Shown in pieces: positions 1 to 7,032 of a stretch of DNA of 43,955 nt; positions within the stretch are counted from its first letter, which is position 1, and each line of letters begins with the position of its first letter. Under the pieces are notes generated by a model that was not told the DNA's origin, did not search any database, and was given only the letters and a program-made list of their open reading frames with translations. Origin of the DNA: a virus; the IMG/VR virus record IMGVR_UViG_3300048833_000034, positions 1 through 43,955 of that record, one strand, 5' to 3'. The translations under genes were made by a program, and so were the position numbers.

Positions 1-86
1 CAACTGATGTAACGTTCTTGGATGTCAACTATAACACACAAGATGATGGGATGTTGACACCTGAAGAGGAAGATGCCATAGTATAA
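1..86 (+). CDS. ssb: 3' end of ssb (partial, duplicate of 43829-43914)
   Basis: The window opens at the second base of an ssb codon and reads in frame to a TAA at 84-86. It is the C-terminal tail of the single-stranded DNA-binding protein encoded in full at 43528-43914. It is a second copy only because of the terminal overlap. Confidence 0.95.
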   Translation, partial: TDVTFLDVNYNTQDDGMLTPEEEDAIV

Positions 87-105
87 GGTTGAGTTCAGAG
101 GGGTC

Positions 106-114
106 TTATCCACA
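106..114 (+). promoter_or_regulatory. DnaA box TTATCCACA
   Basis: Perfect 9-bp consensus DnaA box. It lies 17 nt upstream of the -35 element at 132. The same box-to-promoter spacing (16-18 nt, same orientation) recurs at 5013 and 36924, which suggests host DnaA acts at these promoters or at a dispersed origin. Confidence 0.6.
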
Positions 115-131
115 GTCGTTTCATAATGCTC

Positions 132-160
132 TTGCTTTTTGATAACGATTGTGCTATATT
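132..160 (+). promoter_or_regulatory. Sigma70-type promoter for the nuclease-helicase operon
   Basis: TTGCTT at 132-137, a 17-nt spacer and TATATT at 155-160, with TGC just before the -10 (extended -10). Transcription should start near 167 and read into the gene at 211. A perfect inverted repeat begins at the base right after the -10. Confidence 0.75.
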
Positions 161-198
161 GGGAGTTAGGAGAAAAGCAAAAAACCTAACTCCCTTTT
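161..198 (+). terminator. Inverted repeat with T-run overlapping the start site
   Basis: GGGAGTTAGG (161-170) and CCTAACTCCC (185-194) form a perfect 10-bp stem with a 14-nt loop, followed by TTTT at 195-198. It can terminate transcripts arriving from ssb. Transcripts starting near 167 would lack most of the left arm and escape. It could instead be a repressor operator, since the half-site CTAACTCCC also lies just after the promoter at 4058-4086 (at 4101-4109). Confidence 0.6.
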
Positions 199-210
199 GC
201 TTAAACAAAA

Positions 211-1119
211 ATGCCAGAAATAAAATTCCCAAGTGGCCAATTTGTATTAGTTGAGTTTGATGACGTGGCTCATAGTTACGTTGTAGCGCATAAATTAGCA
301 GATGGTAAGTTTACCGACACACGCCCGACTCATGGTATAACGGCACCACTAGAAGTTGTACCAAAACCATATTTGACGCCATGGGGTGCTAAGATGGGAG
401 TTGAGGCGTTATTAGAAGAGTTAAGAAATCACCCACTAGACCCAGAACAGTTAGAGCAGTTTTTCATTGACAAGGCACTAATGGACGAAAACGCCAGAAC
501 CGAAAACGACAAACCGGTCATGTCAACTTATAAGTTCAAGAAACTATATCCTTGGTTTGGTAAGGCTAAATCAGCTTATAAAGAGAAGTCTAAGGAAGGT
601 AAAGAGATCGGCTCATGGATTCATGGGGCTATTGAAACCTATTACAAATCAGCACGTCAGACAATTCCAGAGCTCAATGAGTTTACTACACCAGTCTGGG
701 AGTCTTTTGTTATGTTTGACAATTTCTTTAAACCATTTCCTGATAGTGACGGCCTAGAGTTCTTGGTTTACTCACTAATGTTTGGCTATTCTGGCCAAGG
801 TGACTACCGTGGGATGATGTCCGGCAAACACTGTATTGGTGATTGGAAGTCCACTAATAGATCGTCTGCTAATAAGGATGGCATATCCTCTGAGAACTTT
901 TTCCAGTTAGGTGGACTCGCACAAGCTGAATTTGAGCGTACTGGTAAATGGGTGGAAGACCTGTTTATAGCTAACTTTGATAAGAAGGGAGACGAGCCGA
1001 GGGTAATTTGGGCAAGTGACTTCGGAGCCAGTCCACAGGATTGCGCCCGAGCGTATATAAGCTGTTTTATGAACTACCACACCATAAAGGAGTGGGATTA
1101 CAAGTTTAGTAAGAGATAA
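211..1119 (+). CDS. PD-(D/E)XK nuclease, Cas4/RecB-like
   Basis: 302 aa, probably a phage recombination or DNA-processing exonuclease. RecB-family motifs are visible in order: a helix with H138 (GSWIHGAIE), D198 in GQGDYRG, the core D211-W-K213, and the Q-containing motif FQLGGLAQAE at about 231-240. These give the metal-binding D...DxK signature of the fold. No Fe-S cysteine cluster is evident, so it is not a classical Cas4. It is the first gene after the promoter at 132-160. The next gene follows after 11 nt with its own Shine-Dalgarno site. Its neighbours (possible OB-fold protein, DnaB-like ATPase, NinG-like nuclease) support a role in replication or recombination. The family call is firm; the exact substrate is inferred. 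Confidence 0.85.
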   Translation: MPEIKFPSGQFVLVEFDDVAHSYVVAHKLADGKFTDTRPTHGITAPLEVVPKPYLTPWGAKMGVEALLEELRNHPLDPEQLEQFFIDKALMDENARTENDKPVMSTYKFKKLYPWFGKAKSAYKEKSKEGKEIGSWIHGAIETYYKSARQTIPELNEFTTPVWESFVMFDNFFKPFPDSDGLEFLVYSLMFGYSGQGDYRGMMSGKHCIGDWKSTNRSSANKDGISSENFFQLGGLAQAEFERTGKWVEDLFIANFDKKGDEPRVIWASDFGASPQDCARAYISCFMNYHTIKEWDYKFSKR

Positions 1120-1130
1120 GGAAAAATAAA

Positions 1131-1409
1131 ATGATGATAAGTGGAGATGAAATAATAAGGGAGACTACGGAGAGCTATGAGTTTAACACTGTTGCAAGCC
1201 AACAGACACAGCTTGACAGAGCTTTTGATTTATTGCAAGATGCTGACCAATTAATGGACACGTTGTCCAAACGCTTACAGCCGGTTAGTGATGTTAGCCC
1301 CCGACCAGAAGGAGCTGATAAGACTAGAGGCCATATAGTAGACATCAACAGTCAACTAGCACATCTAAATGATGACTTACGACGAATCATAGACAACTTA
1401 GTAATATAA
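1131..1409 (+). CDS. Hypothetical protein, helical
   Basis: 92 aa, not recognised. The protein is acidic and predicted mostly helical from its Leu/Asp/Gln pattern (around QLDRAFDLLQDADQLMDTL). The start is the first of two consecutive ATGs, preceded by AAGGAAAA. It lies between the nuclease and a possible OB-fold protein with short gaps, so it is almost certainly co-transcribed with them. It may be an accessory factor of DNA metabolism, which is only inference from position. Confidence 0.75.
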   Translation: MMISGDEIIRETTESYEFNTVASQQTQLDRAFDLLQDADQLMDTLSKRLQPVSDVSPRPEGADKTRGHIVDINSQLAHLNDDLRRIIDNLVI

Positions 1410-1427
1410 AAACTAGAAGGAAATAAA

Positions 1428-1910
1428 ATGATATATACCGTTAAATCAGTCATGCCAACTGGCAAGACACACGATATGTACGGAATCGAGTTTTACGTGC
1501 AGTTTGAAGAGGATGAAAAAGCTTACCCACTATGGTTTAAGACGCCACCAGAGATTGGTTTTCAGCAAGAGGGTGAAGTAGTCGGTGGGAAGTTTAAAAA
1601 GTTCAAAAAAGAATACAACCCGCAGACCGCTGATAGCAGTAAGCCGGCTGGCAAGTCTACCTATAAGGACAACTCAGACGGCATGAGACAGGGCATGTGC
1701 ATGAATAACGCGGCCAACTACGTTGCTACTCTTGAGTTCCCTAAGGCACTTACTGACACTGAATGGGCAAAACTTGTATATGGATACGCAAACGCATTAT
1801 ATGTGCTTGGAGACCTAAAAGTCGTTTCTGAAGCCTCTGAGAGCGTCACAGAGCCTACTAAGGATGAAGTGTTGGAAAATGTATCGCAGTTGATGGCGGG
1901 AGCCAAATGA
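1428..1910 (+). CDS. Hypothetical, possible OB-fold DNA-binding protein
   Basis: 160 aa. The first 65 residues look like alternating beta strands (IYTVKSVMP, GIEFYVQFE, LWFKTPP, GEVVGGKFKKFKKEYNP), compatible with an OB-fold. A central segment DNSDGMRQGMCMNNAANYV resembles the helix that follows the OB-like part in some phage ssDNA-binding or annealing proteins. The tail is acidic (EPTKDEVLENVSQ). Shine-Dalgarno AGAAGGAAA precedes the ATG. The stop codon overlaps the next start (ATGA). A true SSB is encoded at 43528, so this would be a second, specialised protein. The function is a guess from strand pattern and neighbours. Confidence 0.7.
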   Translation: MIYTVKSVMPTGKTHDMYGIEFYVQFEEDEKAYPLWFKTPPEIGFQQEGEVVGGKFKKFKKEYNPQTADSSKPAGKSTYKDNSDGMRQGMCMNNAANYVATLEFPKALTDTEWAKLVYGYANALYVLGDLKVVSEASESVTEPTKDEVLENVSQLMAGAK

Positions 1911-2293
1911 CCCCCGAGCAGATAATTGCAGAACTTGACAAGTTTCAAGTAAGATTGTTTGTTAAGCGTAATGGGATGGTAGAGCCGGCCGACCCAGTGA
2001 CTCTATCTAACAACCTCTTACTTATCCGAGGTCTGCTGATCCAGCTCGTAGATGTTGTGGCAGATGCAGAGCTCGCACACAAGAAGGCCAAGGCCTCTAG
2101 GTTTGACAAATTCATAAAAGAAGGTGTAAAAAAATCTCCCGCATTTGATCTACTCAAGATGGAGCCAGATCTAATCGAGATGGAAATCGAGACAGAACGT
2201 GTTCGTAATTATATGCGCTATGTTGACGGCTTGTGTACGTCGATTCAATCAGTACTTAAAGTCCAAGCCGGAGCCGACAAAAACCAATACTAA
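1907..2293 (+). CDS. Hypothetical helical protein
   Basis: 128 aa, translationally coupled to the preceding gene by a 4-base ATGA overlap. It is almost entirely alpha-helical with charged heptad-like stretches (LLIQLVDVVADAELAHKKAKASRFDKF). No known domain is recognised. The small helical type and the position between a putative ssDNA-binding protein and a DnaB-like ATPase would suit a helicase loader or recombination accessory factor, but no motif proves it. Confidence 0.75.
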   Translation: MTPEQIIAELDKFQVRLFVKRNGMVEPADPVTLSNNLLLIRGLLIQLVDVVADAELAHKKAKASRFDKFIKEGVKKSPAFDLLKMEPDLIEMEIETERVRNYMRYVDGLCTSIQSVLKVQAGADKNQY

Positions 2294-2343
2294 CCCTGTG
2301 CTTTCTGCACCTAAAGACATACTAGATAGGTTCAAACTCTACT

Positions 2344-3216
2344 ATGAAAGAATCCCAGAAGACGAAAGTTTCAAACCTAAGCGATCTATTGTCAGATTCC
2401 CAAAGTGGTAGCGACATACACGATATAGCTTACCTTGCAGAGTTCGAGGAAGAGGCTATGGAGTACATCAAGAATCAGGGCAAGTACACTGGGGTTTCTA
2501 CGGGTTACGAGAACGTAGATGCACTTCTAGGCTCATTCTTGCCCGGAGAGCTTCTGACTATCGGTGGGGATACCGGGCACGGCAAGTCTATTTTCGCCAT
2601 GAACATAGCTCAGAACGTTTACGAGAATTTGAAGAAACCTGTACTAATGGTTAATCTGGAACTGACACGTAATCAGGCGGTACAGCGATTCTACAACCTA
2701 TCAGGTGAAGACCACGATTATGCCGGTATTATGGTTCAGAGATCGTCGGCCGTCAAGTACAAAGACATAGACATCTTAATGAAGAAAGCCAAGGCTGAGG
2801 GTTGTGCGTTGGTCGTGATAGACCACCTTCACTTCTTTTCAAGAAGTTCCGATAACTCAGTCCAAGAACTTAGCCGGATAATGAAGCACTTCAAAGAATG
2901 TGCAGTACAAAACGACCTTCCAGTGATCTTGCTATCGCATGTAACCCCAACCAGAGTAATGGACTCCGAAGGGAATGTTAAAAAGGTTAACAGACCCGGA
3001 CTACACAACTTTAAGGGCAGTTCGTCAATAGAGCAAGATTCAGACATGGTGGGCTTTGTATTCAGAAATGATGACTCGCCTAAAAGCATTGAGTTCTACA
3101 TGAGAAAAAACCGATCACGGCCACTAAACCCAGAGTCGGTCACACTAACACAAAATGAATGGAAATTAAAGGAAGAACCATGGTCACTAAAAAACTTACC
3201 GCCATATGGCATATAA
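2344..3216 (+). CDS. DnaB/RAD55-like RecA-fold helicase or ATPase
   Basis: 290 aa from the ATG at 2344; a stronger Shine-Dalgarno (GAGGAAGAGG) precedes an in-frame ATG at 2458, which would give 252 aa with the whole ATPase core. The core carries Walker A GDTGHGKS (about residues 75-82), Walker B-like ALVVIDHLHFF, the DnaB segment GSSSIEQDSDMVGFVFRND and an arginine-finger-like RKNRS near the end. It lacks the N-terminal DnaG-binding domain of full DnaB. It probably unwinds DNA at phage forks together with host polymerase and primase, since none is encoded here. It could instead be a recombinase-like ATPase. The family call is confident; the start codon is not. Confidence 0.85.
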   Translation: MKESQKTKVSNLSDLLSDSQSGSDIHDIAYLAEFEEEAMEYIKNQGKYTGVSTGYENVDALLGSFLPGELLTIGGDTGHGKSIFAMNIAQNVYENLKKPVLMVNLELTRNQAVQRFYNLSGEDHDYAGIMVQRSSAVKYKDIDILMKKAKAEGCALVVIDHLHFFSRSSDNSVQELSRIMKHFKECAVQNDLPVILLSHVTPTRVMDSEGNVKKVNRPGLHNFKGSSSIEQDSDMVGFVFRNDDSPKSIEFYMRKNRSRPLNPESVTLTQNEWKLKEEPWSLKNLPPYGI

Positions 3217-3389
3217 TCACAAAAGGAAAAACTCTTGAAGGAAAAATGAAACTGCTTATTCTTATGCAGAACTTCTATATGGATGTAGCTCAAGACTTAG
3301 AGCAGACCGCTATTGAGGCCGGAGAACTACACACACTGAATGCACTTAGAGCATTGACAATAGAAAAGATTGAAGATGGCCGGAACTAA
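3180..3389 (+). CDS. Hypothetical small protein
   Basis: 69 aa from the ATG at 3180, which has GGAAG five bases upstream. The reading frame is open further 5', but that would extend deeper into the helicase gene. It overlaps the helicase end by 37 bases and the next gene start by 14, typical of a tight operon. The sequence is basic at the N terminus, then helical and acidic (LEQTAIEAGELHTLNALRAL). Not recognised. Confidence 0.65.
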   Translation: MVTKKLTAIWHIITKGKTLEGKMKLLILMQNFYMDVAQDLEQTAIEAGELHTLNALRALTIEKIEDGRN

Positions 3390-3615
3390 AGCGGGTGGAG
3401 CCAAGGCCGCAAAGACCAACAAGGCTCTCTTTGGCGATGATTGGTATAAACAAATAGGTAAAGACTCTTGGAAGAATCCTAACCGATCACGGAAAACTGG
3501 CTTTGCGGTAATGTCAAAGGAAAAACACATTGAAATCAGTAAAAAAGGTGGGCAAGTCAAAAAAGAAGACTACCATATCAAGCCTGAAAAAATCAACACA
3601 GGCGTTAGCGAATAG
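3376..3615 (+). CDS. KGG-motif small phage protein
   Basis: 79 aa. The start MAGTKAGGAKAAKTNK followed by FGDDWYKQIG and a later SKKGG matches a widespread small phage protein that resembles the KGG stress-protein repeat (GG-K-AA-TNK, Y/W..IG.KGG). The function of that group is unknown; it may bind nucleic acid because it is very basic. Here the first KGG triplet is replaced by KDSW, so the repeat is partly degenerate. A TTG codon two codons upstream is the alternative start. It overlaps the following NinG-like gene by 86 bases. Confidence 0.7.
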   Translation: MAGTKAGGAKAAKTNKALFGDDWYKQIGKDSWKNPNRSRKTGFAVMSKEKHIEISKKGGQVKKEDYHIKPEKINTGVSE

Positions 3616-4048
3616 ATATGCAAGAGAACGGGATTGTTTTATGGAGGGGGGCGCGTCTTGTATTTCATGCGGAGTCTGGAAGGACTTCAGTGAGTTGGAT
3701 GGTGGTCACTTTATACCCACAACCAGTTCCGCTATTCGTTTTGACGAGAGAAATATTAACGGACAATGTTTCAAATGCAACCGTTTTCTACATGGAAATC
3801 CCAGGCACTACCTTAGAGGAATGCAAAGAAAATATGGAGAAGGGGTGGTTGCAGATCTTGAAGCCCTTGAGCACACTACAAAAAAATGGACGAGGGAGGA
3901 ACTAATTGAAATTAGGAACTACTACAACGAGAAGCTCAAAGACCTCAGAATGGGCAGAGACCCGAACCCAGCCCCCGAAATGGATATGCACACAATGTTT
4001 GTCGATCTCTCTACACCCGAAAGTGTGTCACGAAATGCTAATGCGTAA
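3530..4048 (+). CDS. ninG: NinG/Rap-like recombination nuclease
   Basis: 172 aa from a TTG start (AAAGGA nine bases upstream); a GTG at 3548 is an alternative. It resembles lambda NinG (Rap), a Holliday-junction and D-loop endonuclease: an SCISCG cysteine pair, DGGHFIP, an R...NINGQC block, CFKCN, then GNPRHYLRGM and a helical C-terminal half. The two CxxC pairs and the His suggest an HNH-like, zinc-bound core. The long overlap with the preceding gene and the need for a non-ATG start are unusual, but every ATG in this frame lies inside the domain. It completes the early DNA-metabolism operon. Confidence 0.8.
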   Translation: MKSVKKVGKSKKKTTISSLKKSTQALANRYARERDCFMEGGASCISCGVWKDFSELDGGHFIPTTSSAIRFDERNINGQCFKCNRFLHGNPRHYLRGMQRKYGEGVVADLEALEHTTKKWTREELIEIRNYYNEKLKDLRMGRDPNPAPEMDMHTMFVDLSTPESVSRNANA

Positions 4049-4057
4049 ACTTTAGAC

Positions 4058-4086
4058 TTGACAAAGTGCTAGTGCTTTAGTATACT
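4058..4086 (+). promoter_or_regulatory. Strong sigma70 promoter
   Basis: TTGACA (4058-4063), a 17-nt spacer and TATACT (4081-4086): nearly perfect consensus. It lies in the gap after ninG and drives the small membrane protein at 4125 and the genes after it. CTAACTCCC follows at 4101-4109, the same word as the right arm of the inverted repeat at 161-194, so both promoters may share an operator. Confidence 0.85.
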
Positions 4087-4124
4087 CCCCTTGTCAACAA
4101 CTAACTCCCAAAGGAGAAATAAAA

Positions 4125-4307
4125 ATGGCAAATAATGATAAATGGTACGATAAAGTTATAAACTTTGTCTCACTCTGGGGTGCTCGCGTGTCCCTAGCGG
4201 TTCTAGCAGTAGCAGGAATGCTTCACCTTTTAGGTGGTGTAGATCCTATGATTGTATATCCCGTAACGTTTGTTTCTGTAGCACTTTTGCTCAAAGAAAC
4301 ACTGTAA
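4125..4307 (+). CDS. Small membrane protein
   Basis: 60 aa with AAAGGAGAAA upstream of the ATG. Two hydrophobic segments (about residues 22-37 and 43-56) are separated by a short GGVDP turn, so it is probably a two-pass inner-membrane protein. It sits between a strong promoter and the transglycosylase-like protein. It could be a holin-like or superinfection-exclusion protein, but nothing specific shows this. Confidence 0.7.
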   Translation: MANNDKWYDKVINFVSLWGARVSLAVLAVAGMLHLLGGVDPMIVYPVTFVSVALLLKETL

Positions 4308-4328
4308 ATATACAGGAAATATGGTATA

Positions 4329-5012
4329 ATGAGTAGGTTAAAAAGGACAACGAGGTCTATCCGTAGACCGACTTTGAAAAAAACAAACCCCAAAGCCCTC
4401 AAAAAGCTAGCACTCGCTTTCGCTATCGTGGCCTCGGCGTTGGTAATTTACACAAGTTACCTGTACCCGAACACCTTAGAAGCTAGGCAGAAGGCTGAAT
4501 TAGAAAGCACTCGAACCGAACTAATAGAATCACAAAAAACGCTACAAGAGACCGAGACTAAAAATCAGCAAGAAGACGCTAAGCAACAGAAACAATTACA
4601 AGAAATTCAACTAAAGCTCAAGGAGACCGAAAAGGCTCTACAGGCTAAAAGAGAGTCTCAGGCTGTATATGCAGAGGCTCAGGCTCCCCCAGAAACACCG
4701 CAGGGCACACATACACCACCAAGTGGTGATTGGGTGGCGAACTGTCACGCTTGGGCTAGTCAAGTTGGTATTGCACTAGATTCGTGGGCGATCGAATTGA
4801 TTGATAGAGAGTCTAACTGTGACCCTAACATTTGGAACACAGCTGGATCTGGTGCGTGTGGCATAGCACAGGCTCTTCCGTGCTCAAAGCTACCCAACGG
4901 CATCAACACCCCCCCACAAGACCAGGTTAGGTGGATGCACGGCTATGTAATGGGTAGGTACGGATCCTGGCAAGCCGCAGTGGAGTTTCATAATGCCAAT
5001 AACTGGTACTAG
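4329..5012 (+). CDS. Membrane-anchored transglycosylase-like protein
   Basis: 227 aa. A basic N terminus is followed by one transmembrane segment (about residues 27-46), a long charged coiled coil (about 50-115), a Pro-rich linker and a C-terminal lysozyme-like domain. The domain has the catalytic-type Glu in IDRESNC followed by SGACGIAQALPCSKL, a form I know from SLT/Rpf-like domains of Actinobacteria and Patescibacteria. It would cut or remodel peptidoglycan from outside the membrane. Its place in an early-type plus-strand operon, away from the M23 endolysin at 13.5-14.1 kb, suggests a role other than final lysis, such as wall remodelling or exclusion. AGGAAA lies eight bases before the ATG. 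Confidence 0.75.
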   Translation: MSRLKRTTRSIRRPTLKKTNPKALKKLALAFAIVASALVIYTSYLYPNTLEARQKAELESTRTELIESQKTLQETETKNQQEDAKQQKQLQEIQLKLKETEKALQAKRESQAVYAEAQAPPETPQGTHTPPSGDWVANCHAWASQVGIALDSWAIELIDRESNCDPNIWNTAGSGACGIAQALPCSKLPNGINTPPQDQVRWMHGYVMGRYGSWQAAVEFHNANNWY

Positions 5013-5066
5013 TTATCCACAGATATAGAGAAAGCACTTGCATTTTCATTGAGCTTGTGCTAACAT
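5013..5066 (+). promoter_or_regulatory. DnaA box plus extended -10 promoter
   Basis: A DnaA box (TTATCCACA, 5013-5021) begins one base after the preceding stop. Sixteen bases later comes TTGCAT (5038-5043), a 17-nt spacer and TAACAT (5061-5066) preceded by TGC. The layout copies that at 106-160. It drives the MazG-like gene and the RNA ligase. Confidence 0.7.
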
Positions 5067-5163
5067 CAGTACAAGGTTAAAACAGCAAGCGATTGCTAAA
5101 CAAAAAACCTTCCTCAACAAATAAAAATCTAGCAACGAGCATTGTTCGCTAGTGGAGAAAAAA
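5067..5163 (+). promoter_or_regulatory. Leader with hairpin next to the ribosome site
   Basis: No gene in this stretch. CTAGC-AAC (5129-5136) pairs with GTT-c-GCTAG (5144-5152) to make a hairpin that ends at the GGAG Shine-Dalgarno of the next gene. A smaller GCAA/TTGC hairpin lies upstream. The structure may stabilise the mRNA or tune translation. Confidence 0.45.
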
Positions 5164-5406
5164 ATGGCAGATCTAACAAAAGCACAAAGTGATCATCTCG
5201 ACAAGATTCACACACGTTTCACGGCACTAAGCACAGAGAAATATATTAAAGGCCAAAAAGAACACGGTGGAGACCTATGGCGCAAAATTGGCTTGATTGA
5301 CATGGCCATAGATGAAGCTATCGACCAAGTAGTCTACCTTATCACATTAAAGGGTCAAATAGAAGCCTCCGGCGTAAAGCTTGGGGAGATCGAAGATGAA
5401 GCTTAG
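5164..5406 (+). CDS. MazG-like small phage protein
   Basis: 80 aa. The pattern KYIKGQKEHGGDLW followed by a helix with D-E-x2-D (IDEAIDQVVYL) resembles small phage proteins related to the all-alpha NTP pyrophosphohydrolases (MazG/dUTPase-like), where paired acidic helices bind magnesium. If active it would clean the nucleotide pool or hydrolyse (p)ppGpp-type alarmones. The ATG at 5164 has GGAG eight bases upstream; an upstream in-frame GTG is part of that Shine-Dalgarno and is unlikely. It overlaps the RNA ligase start by 11 bases. Confidence 0.55.
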   Translation: MADLTKAQSDHLDKIHTRFTALSTEKYIKGQKEHGGDLWRKIGLIDMAIDEAIDQVVYLITLKGQIEASGVKLGEIEDEA

Positions 5407-6667
5407 TAAGCCAGAGAACGACTCATATGCAGCAATCATCACCACAATTAGCGAACTTCACCCCTTCGAGGGATCAGATAACATTGTTGGAACAAATCTG
5501 TTCGGATTCCAAGCTATCGTTAGTAAAGACACTGCACCGGGGACGCGGGGAATTTTCTTTCCTGCTGAGACCCAACTCTCAGAAGAATACTGCTACGAAA
5601 ACAACCTCCACGAACACGGAAATCTTAATAAAGATGAAGGGGTCAAGGGTTATCTCGGTGATAATAGACGAGTACGGGCACTTAGACTTAGAGGCAATAG
5701 ATCAGATTGCTTATTCATGCCCCTCTCCAGCCTCTCCTACATTAAGGGACTCGATGTCAATGCCCTGCAGGATGGTGAGACTTTCGACGCCATCGGCGAC
5801 CACCCAATCTGCAATAAATATGTAATAAAACGACCAAATTCGGAGGTCAGAGTTGAAAAAAACAAAGACAAATTCATCAGAGTCGATAAGAAGTTCCTAC
5901 CAGAGAACTACGACCAAGACCAGTGGTATAAGTATAATGAAGTGGTTCCCGACGAGGCTACGGTTATTATTACTCAAAAGTTACATGGTACTTCCATCAG
6001 AGTCGGCAATACAATTGTTCGCCGCAAGCTTAGTTTACTTGAATCCATTCTAGGGAAACTGGGCGTCAAGGTAAAGACAGACGAGTTTGACTACGTGTTT
6101 GGTTCACGGAGAGTCATTAAAGATCCTAACAATCCCAACCAAGACCATTTTTATAGTGAAGACATTTGGACAGGCGAGGGCAAAAAACTTGAGGGTAAAA
6201 TACCCGAGAACTTCCTTGTCTATGGAGAACTTATCGGTTGGACTCCAACTGGTACACCTATTCAACGCAACTACACTTACCAAGTCCCACGTCAAACTTG
6301 CGATTTATACGTATATCGTGTCGCGTTTGTAAACGGACAAGGCAAGGTGGTTGACTTAGCGTGGGATCAAGTAGTTGAGTTCTGTAAAGACGCTGGCCTC
6401 AAGAGTGTCCCGGAGCTATGGCGAGGCAAGAAAAAAGACCTCGAGATGAATACTTGGTTTGTAGACAAAAGATTCCGAGACGATGGGTACCCACAGGCAG
6501 TCCCACTAGACCCAGAAAGTCCAGTAGACGAAGGTGTGTGTGTCCGGCTCGATGGAATGGCACCATATATACTAAAATCAAAAGGTCCACAATTCTATGA
6601 GCACGAAACAAAAATGCTTGACGAAGAGGCGGAAGACCTAGAAACAGAAGGTAGTGAAAATGTTTGA
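5396..6667 (+). CDS. RNA ligase (DraRnl/TIGR02306-like)
   Basis: 423 aa. It seals 3'-OH/5'-PO4 RNA ends by lysine adenylylation. The nucleotidyltransferase motifs are clear: motif I K195-L-H-G198, motif III VYGELIG (275-281), motif IV DEGVCVR (E379) and motif V ILKSKG (K394/K396). The first ~150 residues form a separate domain like the N-terminal OB-type module of the Deinococcus-type ligases. The start at 5396 has GGGGAG upstream. Together with the polynucleotide kinase/phosphatase at 9787-10686 it makes the T4-style pair that heals and seals tRNAs cut by anticodon nucleases. It lies 0.4 kb upstream of the Ro-like gene, separated by two small genes. Confidence 0.9.
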   Translation: MKLSKPENDSYAAIITTISELHPFEGSDNIVGTNLFGFQAIVSKDTAPGTRGIFFPAETQLSEEYCYENNLHEHGNLNKDEGVKGYLGDNRRVRALRLRGNRSDCLFMPLSSLSYIKGLDVNALQDGETFDAIGDHPICNKYVIKRPNSEVRVEKNKDKFIRVDKKFLPENYDQDQWYKYNEVVPDEATVIITQKLHGTSIRVGNTIVRRKLSLLESILGKLGVKVKTDEFDYVFGSRRVIKDPNNPNQDHFYSEDIWTGEGKKLEGKIPENFLVYGELIGWTPTGTPIQRNYTYQVPRQTCDLYVYRVAFVNGQGKVVDLAWDQVVEFCKDAGLKSVPELWRGKKKDLEMNTWFVDKRFRDDGYPQAVPLDPESPVDEGVCVRLDGMAPYILKSKGPQFYEHETKMLDEEAEDLETEGSENV

Positions 6668-6842
6668 TGAAGACGATGCCCAAGGGTATTTAAATGATTT
6701 CGTCTTGGGCTGGGCTAGTGAAAACGGCGTCAAGACAGAAGAAGACCTTAAAAACTTAACATCAGAGTTCCCAGATTTTGTAAGAAACGCTCTGGAAATA
6801 GCCGGTGCATTGCCAGATCCACTAGATGTGGAGATTGAGTAG
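6660..6842 (+). CDS. Hypothetical small acidic protein
   Basis: 60 aa from the ATG at 6660, which has GAAGG eight bases upstream and overlaps the RNA ligase stop. Strongly acidic and helical (FDEDDAQGYLNDFVLGWASENGV). Not recognised. The stop TAG shares bases with the GTG start of the next gene, so the two are translationally coupled. Confidence 0.65.
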   Translation: MFDEDDAQGYLNDFVLGWASENGVKTEEDLKNLTSEFPDFVRNALEIAGALPDPLDVEIE

Positions 6843-7027
6843 TGGCTGCTATTGTGTCAATTCTAGTCGCCGGGGTGCTGTTTACAGGTTTTTTAGCAGT
6901 AGCAGTATTCCCTGCTTGGCTACTAATGCTCTTAATGGGAGTGTTGGCTAGTGTCACGGGTTGGCCTGTAGCTATTGGGTTTATACCATGTTTCATAATA
7001 GTACTAATTATGGCGATACTCGCCTAG
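6842..7027 (+). CDS. Two-pass small membrane protein
   Basis: 61 aa from a GTG that overlaps the preceding stop. Nearly the whole chain is hydrophobic, in two segments (about residues 3-35 and 42-60) with a GWP turn between. Not recognised. It is the only membrane protein inside the RNA-repair island. It might anchor a neighbour or be a phage exclusion peptide; there is no direct evidence. Confidence 0.55.
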   Translation: MAAIVSILVAGVLFTGFLAVAVFPAWLLMLLMGVLASVTGWPVAIGFIPCFIIVLIMAILA

Positions 7028-7032
7028 AGGAG

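Larger units (their letters stand above)
1..127. repeat. Left copy of 127-bp direct terminal repeat
   Basis: Bases 1-127 are identical to 43829-43955. The repeat covers the last 28 codons of ssb, its stop codon and the DnaA box at 106-114. An overlap of exactly 127 bases matches a common maximum assembly k-mer, so I read it as an assembly overlap of a circular or circularly permuted genome of 43,828 bp rather than a biological repeat. Genes should be read across this junction. Confidence 0.95.

Noticed and set aside
2199-2411. 70-codon plus-strand ORF (or a 37-codon form from a GTG at 2297)
   Set aside because: It overlaps two better-supported genes and lacks a ribosome site. It could become real only if the helicase starts at 2458.
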